The notes beneath the pieces are model-generated. The model worked only from the letters and a program-made list of their open reading frames with translations. It was not told the origin of the DNA and did not search any database. From Janthinobacterium agaricidamnosum (lineage in GTDB: Bacteria; Pseudomonadota; Gammaproteobacteria; Burkholderiales; Burkholderiaceae_D), in NCBI RefSeq assembly GCF_003667705.1, contig NZ_CP033019.1, positions 2,480,001 through 2,544,000 of the forward strand: a stretch of 64,000 nt of DNA. The letters run 5' to 3'. The translations under genes were made by a program, and so were the position numbers. Positions 27,473 through 36,556 of the stretch are shown here, piece after piece (the first letter of the stretch is position 1; each line of letters starts with the position of its first letter).

Positions 27473-27516
27473 AGCGTGCGTCTTCCTGCCGCCGATGCGG
27501 GGGGAAGGCGCACGCT
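27473..27516. terminator. Hairpin after the copper receptor gene
   Basis: Arms AGCGTGCGTCTTCC and GGAAGGCGCACGCT pair at 13 of 14 positions around a 16-nt loop, ten bases after the stop. A smaller hairpin CGCCTG-CTT-CAGGCG follows at 27597-27611. No strong T-run is present. Confidence 0.5.
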
Positions 27517-27689
27517 GGCAACGCCGCATCGGCGAGCGCCATGTGGTCGTGACAATGTGCGCATGTTTCTCGACGGTAATTTGTTATGCTCTCTGGCGCC
27601 TGCTTCAGGCGTTTGGCGCACATGGGTGCGATAGCGGAGGCTGAAGGCTTTATCTGCTGAAATGAAGCTGACTTAATATAAAGGTGTCC

Positions 27690-27911
27690 ATGATCGCATT
27701 TAAAGATTTTCGTTCGACCACTGCGGGCAGTCCGCTTTCCGATGGCATGGACCGGTCGCTGGTATTGGCCAATGAATGGCTGTTAAAAACCGGCGTTCGT
27801 CCGGTCAACATCGAAACCATCACGGAAACGCGAGGCTGGACGGCGTTAGCCAAGGTTGAGCGAGGGATACGGGTTTGGTATGAAGTGGCGCCTCCTCCCT
27901 TGAAGTCCTGA
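27690..27911 (+). CDS. Small hypothetical protein (73 aa)
   Basis: The protein is soluble-looking, with no signal peptide or membrane helix (MIAFKDFRSTTAGSPLSDGM to RGIRVWYEVAPPPLKS). I do not recognise a family. The ATG at 27690 is preferred to the GTG at 27684 because AAGG lies five bases before it. An A/T-rich stretch (TTAATATAAA) just upstream could be a -10 region. Moderate GC and normal codon use suggest a real, small gene. Function unknown. Confidence 0.55.
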   Translation: MIAFKDFRSTTAGSPLSDGMDRSLVLANEWLLKTGVRPVNIETITETRGWTALAKVERGIRVWYEVAPPPLKS

Positions 27912-27954
27912 GCTGTTCAGGCAGACCATTCCCCGCTCACCGGCCGCAGAGCCA

Positions 27955-28179
27955 TCAACTTCCGCCTCCGCTCTTTTTTCGCCGTGAGCCCGTCAGCACG
28001 CGCAGCGCGGTGGCGATCGGCACCTTGTTCTTGGCCAGGTAGGCGGCGGCCGTGGCGGTATCGAGCATTTCCTGGAAAATAATGCCGACCTCGACCTTTT
28101 GGGCCGTCAAATCGTCCTGCCTTGCGCAGTCGAGGATTTCCATATTCGTAGCAGTAACTTTGTCATTCTTGGAGCGCAT
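27955..28179 (-). CDS. Small hypothetical protein (74 aa)
   Basis: This 74-residue protein (MRSKNDKVTATNMEILDCAR to GSRRKKSGGGS) has a central helical, Ala-rich stretch (ATAAAYLAKNKVPIATALRVL) and a basic Gly-rich tail. I do not recognise a family. It converges on the previous small gene with a 43-bp gap and is preceded by a clear A/T-rich promoter-like region (28190-28300). The start codon follows a purine-rich leader. Function unknown. Confidence 0.55.
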   Translation of the reverse strand: MRSKNDKVTATNMEILDCARQDDLTAQKVEVGIIFQEMLDTATAAAYLAKNKVPIATALRVLTGSRRKKSGGGS

Positions 28180-28431
28180 TTTTGCCTCGGTAGAAAAGAG
28201 AAAAAATGTCTCCTTTATTTGCCTTTAAGATAACTTATTTTTGTGACTTTGTGGAAATTTTTCTTTAATCGATAGTGCCTTCAAGAATTAAATTTAGCTA
28301 TGGGCCAAGGTTGGTGCCTGGGGATGAATGCGGGATAGATGACATTCCCTCATGCATTGCCTGATCAACCATCGTTTGCCAGCGGCGCCCGGATGCGCTC
28401 TAATCATGGCTTGTTCCTACACGAGGTTGCC

Positions 28432-29751
28432 ATGCTGCCCACTCCCGCCATCGCCGCGCTGCGCGAAAAATTTCCCCTGATTACAGAACTGATGGCCTTG
28501 CAGCCCTTGAGCTGGTTCAATCCCCGCATCGCCCCGGCGGCCGAGGGTTTGAAGGATGTGGGCTTGACGGCGGACGACGTGGCCGATGCCAGCGCGCGCC
28601 TGGCGCGCTTTGCGCCGTACCTGGCCAAGGCGTTTCCGGAAACGCAGGCCAGCGGCGGCGTCATCGAGTCGCCCGTCGTGCCGCTGCCCGCCATGCAGGC
28701 GGCCTTAGACATGACGAGCGGTCAGCTGTGGCTCAAGCAGGACAGCCATTTGCCCATTTCCGGCTCGATCAAGGCGCGCGGCGGCATCTATGAAGTGTTG
28801 AAACATGCGGAAATGCTGGCGCTGGACGCGGGCTTGCTGAAGGAGGGCGATGACTACAGCCTGCTGGCCAGCGACGCCGTGCGCGCCTTCTTTGGCCAGT
28901 ATGCGATCGCCGTCGGCTCCACGGGCAACCTGGGTTTGTCGATCGGCATCATGAGCGCGCGTCTGGGCTTTCGCGCCACCGTGCACATGTCAGCCGATGC
29001 GCGGCAATGGAAGAAGGATAAATTGCGCAGCCACGGCGTCACCGTCGTCGAGTACGCGACCGACTACAGCGTGGCCGTGGAAGCGGGGCGCCAGCAGGCG
29101 GAGAACGACCCCACCTGCCACTTCGTCGACGATGAAAATTCGCACGATCTGTTTCTCGGCTATGCGGTGGCGGGCCAGCGCCTGCAAGCCCAGTTCCAAG
29201 CGGCCGGCGTCGTGGTCGATGCGCATCACCCCCTGTTCGTCTACCTGCCGTGCGGCGTGGGCGGCGGTCCCGGCGGCGTGGCCTTCGGCTTGAAGCTGGC
29301 CTTTGGCGATTTTGTTCACTGCGTCTTCGTCGAGCCGACCCACTCGCCGTGCATGCTGCTGGGCGTACACACGGGCTTGCACGAGGGAATCAGCGTGCAG
29401 GAGATCGGCATCGACAACCTGACGGCCGCCGATGGACTGGCCGTGGGACGCCCGTCCGGCTTCGTCGGGCGCGCCATGCAGCGGCTGATCGACGGCTACG
29501 CCACCGTCACCGATGACGAACTGTACCGCTTGCTGGCGACGCTGGAACAAACGCAAGGCTTGCGCCTGGAACCGTCCGCCGTGGCCGGTTTCGCGGGCAT
29601 CCCTGCCGTGCTGGCCGCGCCGCAATACCAGGCGCAGCTGGAAACGGCCACCCACCTCGTGTGGGGCACGGGCGGCAGCATGGTGCCCGAGCCGGAAATG
29701 ACGGCCTATGTGGCGCGCGGCCGCGCCTTGCTGGCGGCCGGAGCCGCGTGA
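28432..29751 (+). CDS. dsdA: D-serine ammonia-lyase (D-serine dehydratase)
   Basis: This 439-residue PLP enzyme converts D-serine to pyruvate and ammonia. It aligns along its full length with E. coli DsdA as I remember it: SWFNP near the N-terminus, the PLP lysine in [53 protein letters not shown], the Gly-rich phosphate loop [15 protein letters not shown], and [11 protein letters not shown] near the end. An in-frame ATG at 28339 exists, but 28432 gives the family N-terminus and has GAGG eight bases upstream. The stop overlaps the start of the dsdC-like regulator (TGATG), so the two are translationally coupled. Likely role: D-serine detoxification or use as carbon/nitrogen source. Confidence 0.96.
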   Translation: MLPTPAIAALREKFPLITELMALQPLSWFNPRIAPAAEGLKDVGLTADDVADASARLARFAPYLAKAFPETQASGGVIESPVVPLPAMQAALDMTSGQLWLKQDSHLPISGSIKARGGIYEVLKHAEMLALDAGLLKEGDDYSLLASDAVRAFFGQYAIAVGSTGNLGLSIGIMSARLGFRATVHMSADARQWKKDKLRSHGVTVVEYATDYSVAVEAGRQQAENDPTCHFVDDENSHDLFLGYAVAGQRLQAQFQAAGVVVDAHHPLFVYLPCGVGGGPGGVAFGLKLAFGDFVHCVFVEPTHSPCMLLGVHTGLHEGISVQEIGIDNLTAADGLAVGRPSGFVGRAMQRLIDGYATVTDDELYRLLATLEQTQGLRLEPSAVAGFAGIPAVLAAPQYQAQLETATHLVWGTGGSMVPEPEMTAYVARGRALLAAGAA

Positions 29752-30674
29752 TGCCGCCCGGCATGCCGCGCATGTCCACGCTGACGGCCAGCCAGTTCGC
29801 CAACCTGCACACCTTTCTCGTGGCGGCGCGCCATGCCAGCTTCGCGCTGGCCGCGCAGGAACTGGCGCTCACGCCCAGCGCCGTCAGCCACCGCATCGCG
29901 CGGCTGGAAAGCAGCCTGGGCTTGCGGCTGTTCCAGCGCCTGACGCGGCAGGTCAAACTGACGGCCGACGGCGAGCGCATCTTTGCCGCCCTGCAAATCG
30001 GCTGGGACGGCTTGCAGGCGGCGCTGGCCGGCGGCGATGCGCTGGCGGGCAGCATCACCGTGCATGCGCGCCCGTCCATCGCCCGGTGCTGGCTGGTGCC
30101 CCGCCTGGCAGGCTTCGCTGCACAATATCCGGACGTGTCGGTCGACTTGCGCGTGGGCAATGAAAGCGTGGACTTTCGCGCCGGCCAGGTCGACCTGGCC
30201 TTGCACTATGGCGACGGCCACTTTCCCGGCCTGGCATCGCGCAAGCTGATGGCGGAATGGCTGGCGCCCGTGTGCAGCCCGCACTATGCGCGCGAACACG
30301 GCTTGTTTGACGCGCCGCATCAGCTGTCCAGCGCGACGCTGCTGCACGACACCCTGGCGTGGCCCGCCTGCGCGCCCGACGCCGAGTGGCGGTTGTGGCT
30401 GGACGGGCAGGCGCCGGAGGTGACCTTGCCGGCGCGCAGCCTGCGTTTCGACCGCGCCGACCTGTGCGCGCAGGCGGCCATCCACCACGCGGGCGTGGCC
30501 ATGGGCCGGCGCCAGCTGGTGCAGCCGTGGCTGGCCAGCGGGCAGCTGGTTTTGCCGTTCGGCCCTTTTAACTTGCCCAGCCCGCAGGCGTATTACCTCG
30601 TGCACAGCGCACACGCCGCGCTGCCGGCGCGCGTGCAGGCCTTGTTCGATTGGCTGCTGGGGCAGGCAATTTGA
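29751..30674 (+). CDS. dsdC: LysR-family regulator, DsdC-like
   Basis: This 307-residue LysR regulator has an N-terminal winged HTH (about 10-70: QFANLHTFLVAARHASFALA, LTPSAVSHRIARLESSLGL) and a C-terminal effector domain (ITVHARPSIARCWLVPRLAGF, RADLCAQAAIHHAGVAMGRR). Those segments strongly resemble E. coli DsdC, the D-serine-responsive activator of dsdA. Unlike the divergent E. coli arrangement, it sits downstream of dsdA on the same strand, overlapping by one base. In-frame alternative starts are at 29763 and 29772. Translation coupling would tie regulator level to dsdA expression. It may activate the promoter before 28432. Confidence 0.88.
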   Translation: MPPGMPRMSTLTASQFANLHTFLVAARHASFALAAQELALTPSAVSHRIARLESSLGLRLFQRLTRQVKLTADGERIFAALQIGWDGLQAALAGGDALAGSITVHARPSIARCWLVPRLAGFAAQYPDVSVDLRVGNESVDFRAGQVDLALHYGDGHFPGLASRKLMAEWLAPVCSPHYAREHGLFDAPHQLSSATLLHDTLAWPACAPDAEWRLWLDGQAPEVTLPARSLRFDRADLCAQAAIHHAGVAMGRRQLVQPWLASGQLVLPFGPFNLPSPQAYYLVHSAHAALPARVQALFDWLLGQAI

Positions 30675-30709
30675 TACACTGCGCCCCTCATTGAAACGCG
30701 CACGAAAGT

Positions 30710-31537
30710 ATGCCCATGCAGCCAACCCCATCGACTTCGACCGCGCCGGCGCAATTGCGCGAGTTACGCAGCACTGCGCTGGCCTGCCTGCTGGAACCGG
30801 ACCCGGCAACCAAGGTGGCGATGGTGGCGGCCATGGCCGAGGCGCCGCTGGCACTCGACGCGCAGGCGGACTTGGCGCCCACGGGCGCCGTGCCGGGCCG
30901 GCCCGAGCGTCCGGAACTGGTGCCGCCGCGCCTGGTGGGGCGGCGTTCGATGATCACGCCGGAAGGGCGCGCCATGCTGGTGCACGCGCTCGCGCATATC
31001 GAATTCAACGCGATGAATTTGGCGCTCGATGCCCTGTGGCGCTTCCCGGACCTGCCGGCTGAATACTATACGGACTGGCTGCGCGTGGCGAAGGAGGAAG
31101 CGACGCACTTTGCCATGCTGCAGGCGCACCTGCAGGTCTTGGGCCACACGTATGGCGACTTTCCCGGCCACGACAGCCTGTGGGAAATGGTCGACAAGAC
31201 GCGCGGCGACGTGCTGGCGCGCATGGCGCTGGTGCCGCGCACCCTGGAAGCGCGCGGGCTCGATGCGATTCCGCCGCTGCGCGCCAAGCTGGCGCAGGCG
31301 GGAGATCTGGCCGCCGCAGCCATCCTCGACATCATCCTGCGCGACGAAGTGGGGCACGTCGAGATCGGCAACCGCTGGTACGGCTATCTGTGCGGGCAGC
31401 GCGGCCTGGACCTGCGCGCGACGTATGCCGAGCTGGCGCTGCGCTACGAGGCGCCCACCCTGCGCGGCCCGTTCAACCTGGAAGCGCGGCGGCGGGCGGG
31501 GTTTTCGGAGCTGGAATTGTCCGATCTGCCCGCCTGA
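30710..31537 (+). CDS. DUF455 ferritin-like protein
   Basis: This 275-residue cytoplasmic protein of the DUF455 family has a four-helix ferritin-like core (about 95-245). Likely metal ligands occur in ALAHIEFNAMN (Glu/His), VAKEEATHFAML (E-x-x-H) and ILRDEVGHVEIG (E-x-x-H), the two E-x-x-H pairs expected of a di-iron carboxylate site. The N-terminal 90 residues are Pro/Ala-rich. The enzymatic role of the family is not established. It starts 36 bp after dsdC on the same strand and could be read through from it. A convergent gene ends 7 bp downstream. Confidence 0.85.
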   Translation: MPMQPTPSTSTAPAQLRELRSTALACLLEPDPATKVAMVAAMAEAPLALDAQADLAPTGAVPGRPERPELVPPRLVGRRSMITPEGRAMLVHALAHIEFNAMNLALDALWRFPDLPAEYYTDWLRVAKEEATHFAMLQAHLQVLGHTYGDFPGHDSLWEMVDKTRGDVLARMALVPRTLEARGLDAIPPLRAKLAQAGDLAAAAILDIILRDEVGHVEIGNRWYGYLCGQRGLDLRATYAELALRYEAPTLRGPFNLEARRRAGFSELELSDLPA

Positions 31538-31543
31538 CCTTGC

Positions 31544-34500
31544 CTACGGATGGGCCGTGAGGCTGATGTGCCAGTGGCTCAGGTGTCCCGTCTCGATGTG
31601 CACTTTTGCCGGCTTGGTCCAGGCGCCCGCGCCGGGGATCTTGTCGGCCGGCGCGGCGGAAAAGCGCCCGTCGACGAGGGCCAGCTTGATGAAGCTGGGG
31701 CCGATGTAGATGATGCGCGTGCTGGCCGGCGCCGCTTCCTGGGCCAGCATGGCCCGGTTCGCCGCGATCCACGCCAGCAGCGCCGCCAGTTTCGGCTTTT
31801 GCGCGGGGTTGGCCACCACTTCCGCTTTTGCGTCGTTGATCAGCTGGTGAATGGCGGCGCCGTCGTTCTGGCCGCCCAGCGCGTCCGTATAGCCGCCGGC
31901 GCCGTCCGCGTAGCGCAGGTCGATCTGCTGGCCGTCGCTGTGGCCGCTGTGGCCGAGGATGGACCGGCCCGTTGCCGTCTGCGTCACGTGCTGGCCGCTG
32001 ATGTCGTCGAAACGGTAAGCCTTGCCCGCCAGCCAGGCGATGGCCAGGCGCGTGGCCCACGAATCGCCGCCAGGATCGCGCGTGCCGTAGCGCCGCGCCG
32101 CCAGCGCCGCCTCGTCGTTGGCCAGGTACAGGGGGATATAGGCCGTGTCGCCCTTGAACGCCACTTGTCCCCCTTCGGCCGGGTCGGAGCTGGCATCGGT
32201 ATTGTCGATGCGGCCCTTCAGGCGCACCGTGACGACGGCCTTCTTGTCGAGCTTGGCGCCGGCAAAGGCGGGCAGCACCAGGCTGGGAAATTTCACGGTG
32301 CCGGCAGTCTTGGTATTGGTCTGGGACAATAAATTCTGCGTGCTGAAGGCGGGGTCGCCGCCGCCGGACGCAATGCCGATGTTCACTTCCGTAATCGTCG
32401 CCGCCGCCGGCGTGTAGTGCAATTCCAGCGGCAAGGTGTGCGTGGCCGTGGCGTTTCCTTGCGACACGGATACATACGGTCCCGCCAGATTGCCCGTCAA
32501 CTTGATCGGCTGCAACACGGGGTGGGCATCCTTGTTGGGCGAAAGGAATTTTGCCAGCGTCACCTTCAAGCCCTTGCACGCGAGGCTCAGTTCCACCGTC
32601 GTCACGGTGGCCAGAGCGCTGTCGCCGATATTCGTGGCGCTGACATTGCCGCCCAGGTTCAACGCCCCATCCTTGGTTTGCTTGCTGACATCGACGCACT
32701 CGGTCCTGACGATGGTGCCCTGCGTAAAGTGGCTCTGGTTGACGGCGCCTGCGGCGGCCAGGTTGACCCCGGGCAGCCCCGTCACGGAATAGGACCAGGT
32801 ATCGTTGTACTGGCTTTGCGCCGTCGTGTAGACGGGATACTCGGCCGTGCTGACGGTGATTTTCACGCCCACGTTTTTCGTGTCCTTGGGCACCGTGAAG
32901 GCGATGGGCGAGCTGATGGTCTGGTTTTGCGCGGCGGCCGTGGCCGTGAAGGTCTTGCTGTCCGCGTCATCCTGCGGCGTGACGTCGCCCGCGGCGCGAT
33001 GGCTGGCGGGCACCTCGCGCGCGGGCGGCGCGGCGCCATCCTGCGTGACGCTGCCGGCGGTATAGGTCTTCGCCTCGGCGCGCAAGGCCGGGCTCGCCGC
33101 ATACGGGTAGACGATGTCGACATTGACGTTGCTGCTGCTGTTGAAGACGACGGCGCTGACGCTGACCACGTTCGGATGGACGAGGTCGTTCAAGGTCAGC
33201 TGGTAGGTGTCGGGCAGCACGCCATCGAAGTGGAAGGCGCCCGTGGCGTCGATCACGGCCACCTGGCGCTGGCGGTTGTTGTAGCCGGCCAATAACATTT
33301 TCTTGCCGGCCAGTCCCGTGGCATTGGCGCCTGCGGGCGTGCGCAGCTGTCCTTGCAGCACGATGCCGGACTTGATGACGATCAAGGCATAGCTGGCCGT
33401 GAACTCGCCATCCTGCGAGACGAAATTGAGATTCAGGTCGTAGCTGCCGTTGGGCAAGGATGCCAGCAGTTGCTGCATGGCCGTGGCGCCGATGCTGAAG
33501 GTGCCGCTGGCCGCATCGAACGTCCAGTAGCTCTTGAGGCTGATGGCCGCGCCGTCCGGCATCGACAGCAGACCGTCGCTGTCATCCTGCAGTGCCATGG
33601 GGGCCGCGCCCACGAGGCGCAATCCCAGGCCGCCCGGCTGCAGGCGGTTGTTCGGCCCCAGCCCAGTGATGGCCAGCACGGGCGCCGCGGCGGGCACGCT
33701 GCCGTCGTCGTTCGGCTCCACATAGGTTTCCACGGCCGTCGGCAGTTCGGTCTGGATCAGCAGATCCAGGATGGTGACCTTGCCGCCCTTGCTGAGGGAA
33801 AATTGCGCATGCTGGTCGACGCCCGTGTCGCCCGGCGTGGAAAAGCGCAGGCTGCCTTCCTGCAGCAGCACGTCCGTGACGGCGCCGCTGGCCTTGACGC
33901 TGTCGGCGCCGTCGGGAAAGCCCAGCCCGGACAGCGGCAGCACGACCACTTGCGCGGGCCGCACGGGGTCGAGGGCGATGCCGGTGCTGGCGCTGAAAGT
34001 CCAGGTCAGGCCGGCGCTCTGGAAGGCGATGCTGCGCTCGATGCGCAGGGTGATGGTGTCAGCGGGCGTGACGGTGGCGCCCGCGCCGATGCTGCCGGCC
34101 TGCACGTCGCCATCGATGATGGTGCTGCCTTCTGGCGCGCTGGCCAGCACGGCTTGCACATTGCCGGCCGCCTCGCTGCCATTGTTGCGGATGTGCACGC
34201 GGTAGGTGTAGTCCCAGACCGTGCGGCTGACGCGCTGTTCAGCCACTTTATCGAGCATCGTCACTTCAAAGTCGCCGGCGGCCTGGACGGTGGCTGCCGC
34301 TGCCGCCAGCATGACCTTCGGCGCGGGCGACTGCGTGGGATCGTTGGGGCCGCCGCAGGCGCACAGGCCGAGCGCCAGGCCTGTGGCCAGCGCGGCGCCG
34401 GCCAGCTGCCGGCGCCGCAGGCACGCCAAGCCCAGCACGCCGGCCAGCAGCAGCCATGGTGTAGAGGGCAGGGGCACGGCGGCCGGCTGCGTGATGCCCG

Positions 34501-34918
34501 TGTCGAGTTCGATGAAGGAGACGGGGTCGAGGATGCTAAACGGCTGGGCGCCGGGGCTGCCCGCGCCCAGGTAATCGAAGGTGACGGAAAAGCCCGTGGC
34601 CGTGGCGCCGGGGACGATGCCGCCGGCCAGCGCCAGCGCGTCGAGGTAGCCGCTGGCGGGAATGGCGGGATCGGGCTGCACCAGCAGCACGTCCCAGCCC
34701 GGCGCCGTGGAGACGCTCTGCAGGTTGGCGTAGGTGCCCACGCTGAAGAACAAGGTGAATTCCTCGATGGGCACGGCCAAGGTGGTATTGCTGACCGTGT
34801 AGTCGTAGCGCCACTGCGTGCCGCCCAGCGACGTTGCCGTGTAGCCGATGCTGGTGGCGTGCGCGGCCGACATTGCGCATAGCAGCAGCGCCAGCAGCAC
34901 TTGTTTGATAAAGCTCAT
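31544..34918 (-). CDS. Secreted multidomain protein with internal PEP-CTERM-like anchor and C-terminal LAS-type peptidase signature
   Basis: This 1124-residue protein has a signal peptide (about 1-22, ending SAAHA), a beta-rich first domain (about 23-140), then VPLPSTPWLLLAGVLGLACL-RRR at 148-170. That is a PEP-CTERM/VPLP-type sorting segment which normally ends a protein. It is followed at once by a second hydrophobic stretch with LALGLCACG (lipoprotein-like Cys) and about 930 more residues. These include immunoglobulin-like/surface repeats (about 210-480), a carboxypeptidase-regulatory-like segment (about 540-610) and a C-terminal domain with H993-x6-D1000 (HSDGQQID) and H1115-W-H1117. Those are the zinc ligands of LAS peptidases (M15/M74, murein hydrolase type). 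The architecture looks like a fusion of two genes. The ATG at 34918 gives the signal peptide. Confidence 0.75.
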   Translation of the reverse strand: MSFIKQVLLALLLCAMSAAHATSIGYTATSLGGTQWRYDYTVSNTTLAVPIEEFTLFFSVGTYANLQSVSTAPGWDVLLVQPDPAIPASGYLDALALAGGIVPGATATGFSVTFDYLGAGSPGAQPFSILDPVSFIELDTGITQPAAVPLPSTPWLLLAGVLGLACLRRRQLAGAALATGLALGLCACGGPNDPTQSPAPKVMLAAAAATVQAAGDFEVTMLDKVAEQRVSRTVWDYTYRVHIRNNGSEAAGNVQAVLASAPEGSTIIDGDVQAGSIGAGATVTPADTITLRIERSIAFQSAGLTWTFSASTGIALDPVRPAQVVVLPLSGLGFPDGADSVKASGAVTDVLLQEGSLRFSTPGDTGVDQHAQFSLSKGGKVTILDLLIQTELPTAVETYVEPNDDGSVPAAAPVLAITGLGPNNRLQPGGLGLRLVGAAPMALQDDSDGLLSMPDGAAISLKSYWTFDAASGTFSIGATAMQQLLASLPNGSYDLNLNFVSQDGEFTASYALIVIKSGIVLQGQLRTPAGANATGLAGKKMLLAGYNNRQRQVAVIDATGAFHFDGVLPDTYQLTLNDLVHPNVVSVSAVVFNSSSNVNVDIVYPYAASPALRAEAKTYTAGSVTQDGAAPPAREVPASHRAAGDVTPQDDADSKTFTATAAAQNQTISSPIAFTVPKDTKNVGVKITVSTAEYPVYTTAQSQYNDTWSYSVTGLPGVNLAAAGAVNQSHFTQGTIVRTECVDVSKQTKDGALNLGGNVSATNIGDSALATVTTVELSLACKGLKVTLAKFLSPNKDAHPVLQPIKLTGNLAGPYVSVSQGNATATHTLPLELHYTPAAATITEVNIGIASGGGDPAFSTQNLLSQTNTKTAGTVKFPSLVLPAFAGAKLDKKAVVTVRLKGRIDNTDASSDPAEGGQVAFKGDTAYIPLYLANDEAALAARRYGTRDPGGDSWATRLAIAWLAGKAYRFDDISGQHVTQTATGRSILGHSGHSDGQQIDLRYADGAGGYTDALGGQNDGAAIHQLINDAKAEVVANPAQKPKLAALLAWIAANRAMLAQEAAPASTRIIYIGPSFIKLALVDGRFSAAPADKIPGAGAWTKPAKVHIETGHLSHWHISLTAHP

Positions 34919-34968
34919 GATCGTTCCCCCGTTGACTGGCGCCAAGCGTGCCCAGGCGAGAGGTCAAG

Positions 34969-34983
34969 CAGGAAACGTTCCTG
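34969..34983. promoter_or_regulatory. Short palindrome upstream of the secreted protein gene
   Basis: CAGGAA-ACG-TTCCTG is a perfect 6+6 bp inverted repeat 51 bp before the minus-strand start at 34918. It may be an operator; nothing else supports it. Confidence 0.3.
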
Positions 34984-35182
34984 TCTGGATTATGCTGCAA
35001 AAACAAGGGCTAGTCTGGGACGGGCCGGAGCAGGTGTCAAATCTGCCGACATCGGCATTTATGGCTGAGTCTGTCAGCGCTGTCCTACCCATCTTGTCGA
35101 AACCGTCTGATTGTATGCCTTGTGGAAACACGCGATGATCGTGTCCATGCTGCAACAGCCAACCAGTCCGACGGAGTATGCG

Positions 35183-35413
35183 ATGCAAAAGCCAGGCCAG
35201 TCCCTTCACGTGAACAAGCCATTCCTGCTGATCTGCCTGTTCACCTTTTCGACCCTGGCGGCCACCTGGATGAATGCGGGCGAGGCGCAGAACGGCGATG
35301 CCGCGCCGGCCCCCGTGGCGCGCGAAGCGGGGCATGGCACCTTGCCCGTGTGCCGCAGCGATGCCCTCACGCTGTCGGCCCAGTGCCAGCGCCAGCCCGC
35401 GCGCCAGGCTTGA
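35183..35413 (+). CDS. Small secreted/membrane hypothetical protein (76 aa)
   Basis: This 76-residue protein begins MQKPGQSLHVNKPFLLICLF, a single hydrophobic N-terminal segment (about 13-30) that may be a signal anchor. It continues with an Ala/Pro/Gln-rich polar tail containing two Cys (LPVCRSDALTLSAQCQRQ). I know no family. GGAG lies eight bases before the ATG. Its last 47 bases overlap the 3' end of the convergent topoisomerase gene, which lowers confidence. Codon use is as GC-rich as its surroundings. Confidence 0.4.
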   Translation: MQKPGQSLHVNKPFLLICLFTFSTLAATWMNAGEAQNGDAAPAPVAREAGHGTLPVCRSDALTLSAQCQRQPARQA

Positions 35414-36464
35414 CCGCACTCTGCAGGCGCTGCTGCAGCAAGGCCAGCACGGCCGCTTCCTCCGGCGCCAGCGCCGGCAGTTCTTCCCGTAATTGCTCCT
35501 GCGCCCGCGCGCGCATGCCTTCCAATAAACTGCCCTCCAGATACGATTCCAGCACGGCCGGATGCACATAGCATTTGCGGCAGATCGTCGGCGTATTGCC
35601 CAGTTTTTTCGCCACGGACTCGATCGCCTGCACGATGTTTTTCTTCGCTTGCGCATCGGAATCGACCTGCTCGAACGCCTGCAGGGCCAGCGCGGCCAGC
35701 AGGGTGCCGGACCAGGTGCGGAAATCCTTGGCCGTGTAGTCTTCGCCCGTCACCTCGCGCAGATAATCGTTGACGTCGCCCGAATCGACGCCGTGGCGAG
35801 CGCCATCGTCATCGATGTATTGAAACAGTTCCTGGCCCGGCAACTCGCGCATGCGCCGCAGCACCGTGGCCAGCTTGCGGTCGCTCAGGCGGATATCGTG
35901 GCGCACGCCGCTCTTGCCCTTGAAGTGAAAGGCCACGGCGCTGCCGTCGACCTGCACGTGGCGCGTGCGCAGGGTGGTCAGGCCGAACGATTTGTTCGTG
36001 CGCGCATATTCTTCGTTGCCGATGCGCATCATCGTCAATTCCAGCAGGTGCACGATGGTGGCCAGCACTTTTTCGCGTGGCAAGCCCGGCAGGTGCATGC
36101 CGCGCGCGACGGCGGCGCGGATGGCGGGCAGGGCGCGGCCAAAGCTGAGCATGCGCTCATATTTCGCTTCGTCGCGCACCTGGCGCCAGCGCGCATGGTA
36201 GCGGTACTGCTTGCGGCCCCGCGCGTCGCGGCCCGTCGCCTGCAGGTGGCCGTTGGCGTGCGGGCAGATCCACACGTCCGTCCAGGCGGGCGGGATGGCC
36301 AGCGCCTTGATGCGCGTCAAGGCGGCGCTATCGCGCACGATCTGGCCGTCCGCGTCGCGGTAGCGGAACTTGCCGGGCTTGCCCGATCGGGCGATGCCGT
36401 TCTGATGGTCGCCCGTGTAACGCAGGCCGGCGGCGCGGGCCGTGGTGGTGGCAGATATTTCCAT
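35367..36464 (-). CDS. DNA topoisomerase IB
   Basis: This 365-residue topoisomerase of the poxvirus-like bacterial type IB family relaxes supercoils by a transient 3'-phosphotyrosyl nick. The N-terminal beta domain (GLRYTGDHQNGIARSG..KFRYRDADG) and the block IPPAWTDVWICPHANGHLQA are family hallmarks. Catalytic Arg/Lys segments occur in MMRIGNEEYARTNKSFGLTTL and HFKGKSGVRHDI, and the nucleophile is Tyr299 in RKCYVHPAV. DYTAKDFRTWSGT is also conserved. Length matches the family (about 330-370). It is not essential in most bacteria and is often scattered in betaproteobacterial genomes. The Arg/Ala-rich tail after residue 320 is variable. Confidence 0.93.
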   Translation of the reverse strand: MEISATTTARAAGLRYTGDHQNGIARSGKPGKFRYRDADGQIVRDSAALTRIKALAIPPAWTDVWICPHANGHLQATGRDARGRKQYRYHARWRQVRDEAKYERMLSFGRALPAIRAAVARGMHLPGLPREKVLATIVHLLELTMMRIGNEEYARTNKSFGLTTLRTRHVQVDGSAVAFHFKGKSGVRHDIRLSDRKLATVLRRMRELPGQELFQYIDDDGARHGVDSGDVNDYLREVTGEDYTAKDFRTWSGTLLAALALQAFEQVDSDAQAKKNIVQAIESVAKKLGNTPTICRKCYVHPAVLESYLEGSLLEGMRARAQEQLREELPALAPEEAAVLALLQQRLQSAVKPGARAGAGTGPTA

Positions 36465-36556
36465 GACGATAGCTTACCTTGCAGGCCGCGCATCCGGCGC
36501 GCCGTTATGCTAAGGTGCGCATTCGTAACGCCGTGCGCGGCAGACAGGAGCAGCAG

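Noticed and set aside
25384..27621. 745-codon minus-strand frame opposite the copper receptor
   Set aside because: No recognisable domain; Arg/His/Ala-rich antisense translation.
28339..28431. Upstream extension of dsdA
   Set aside because: The extra 31 residues do not resemble the DsdA N-terminus and no ribosome site precedes them.
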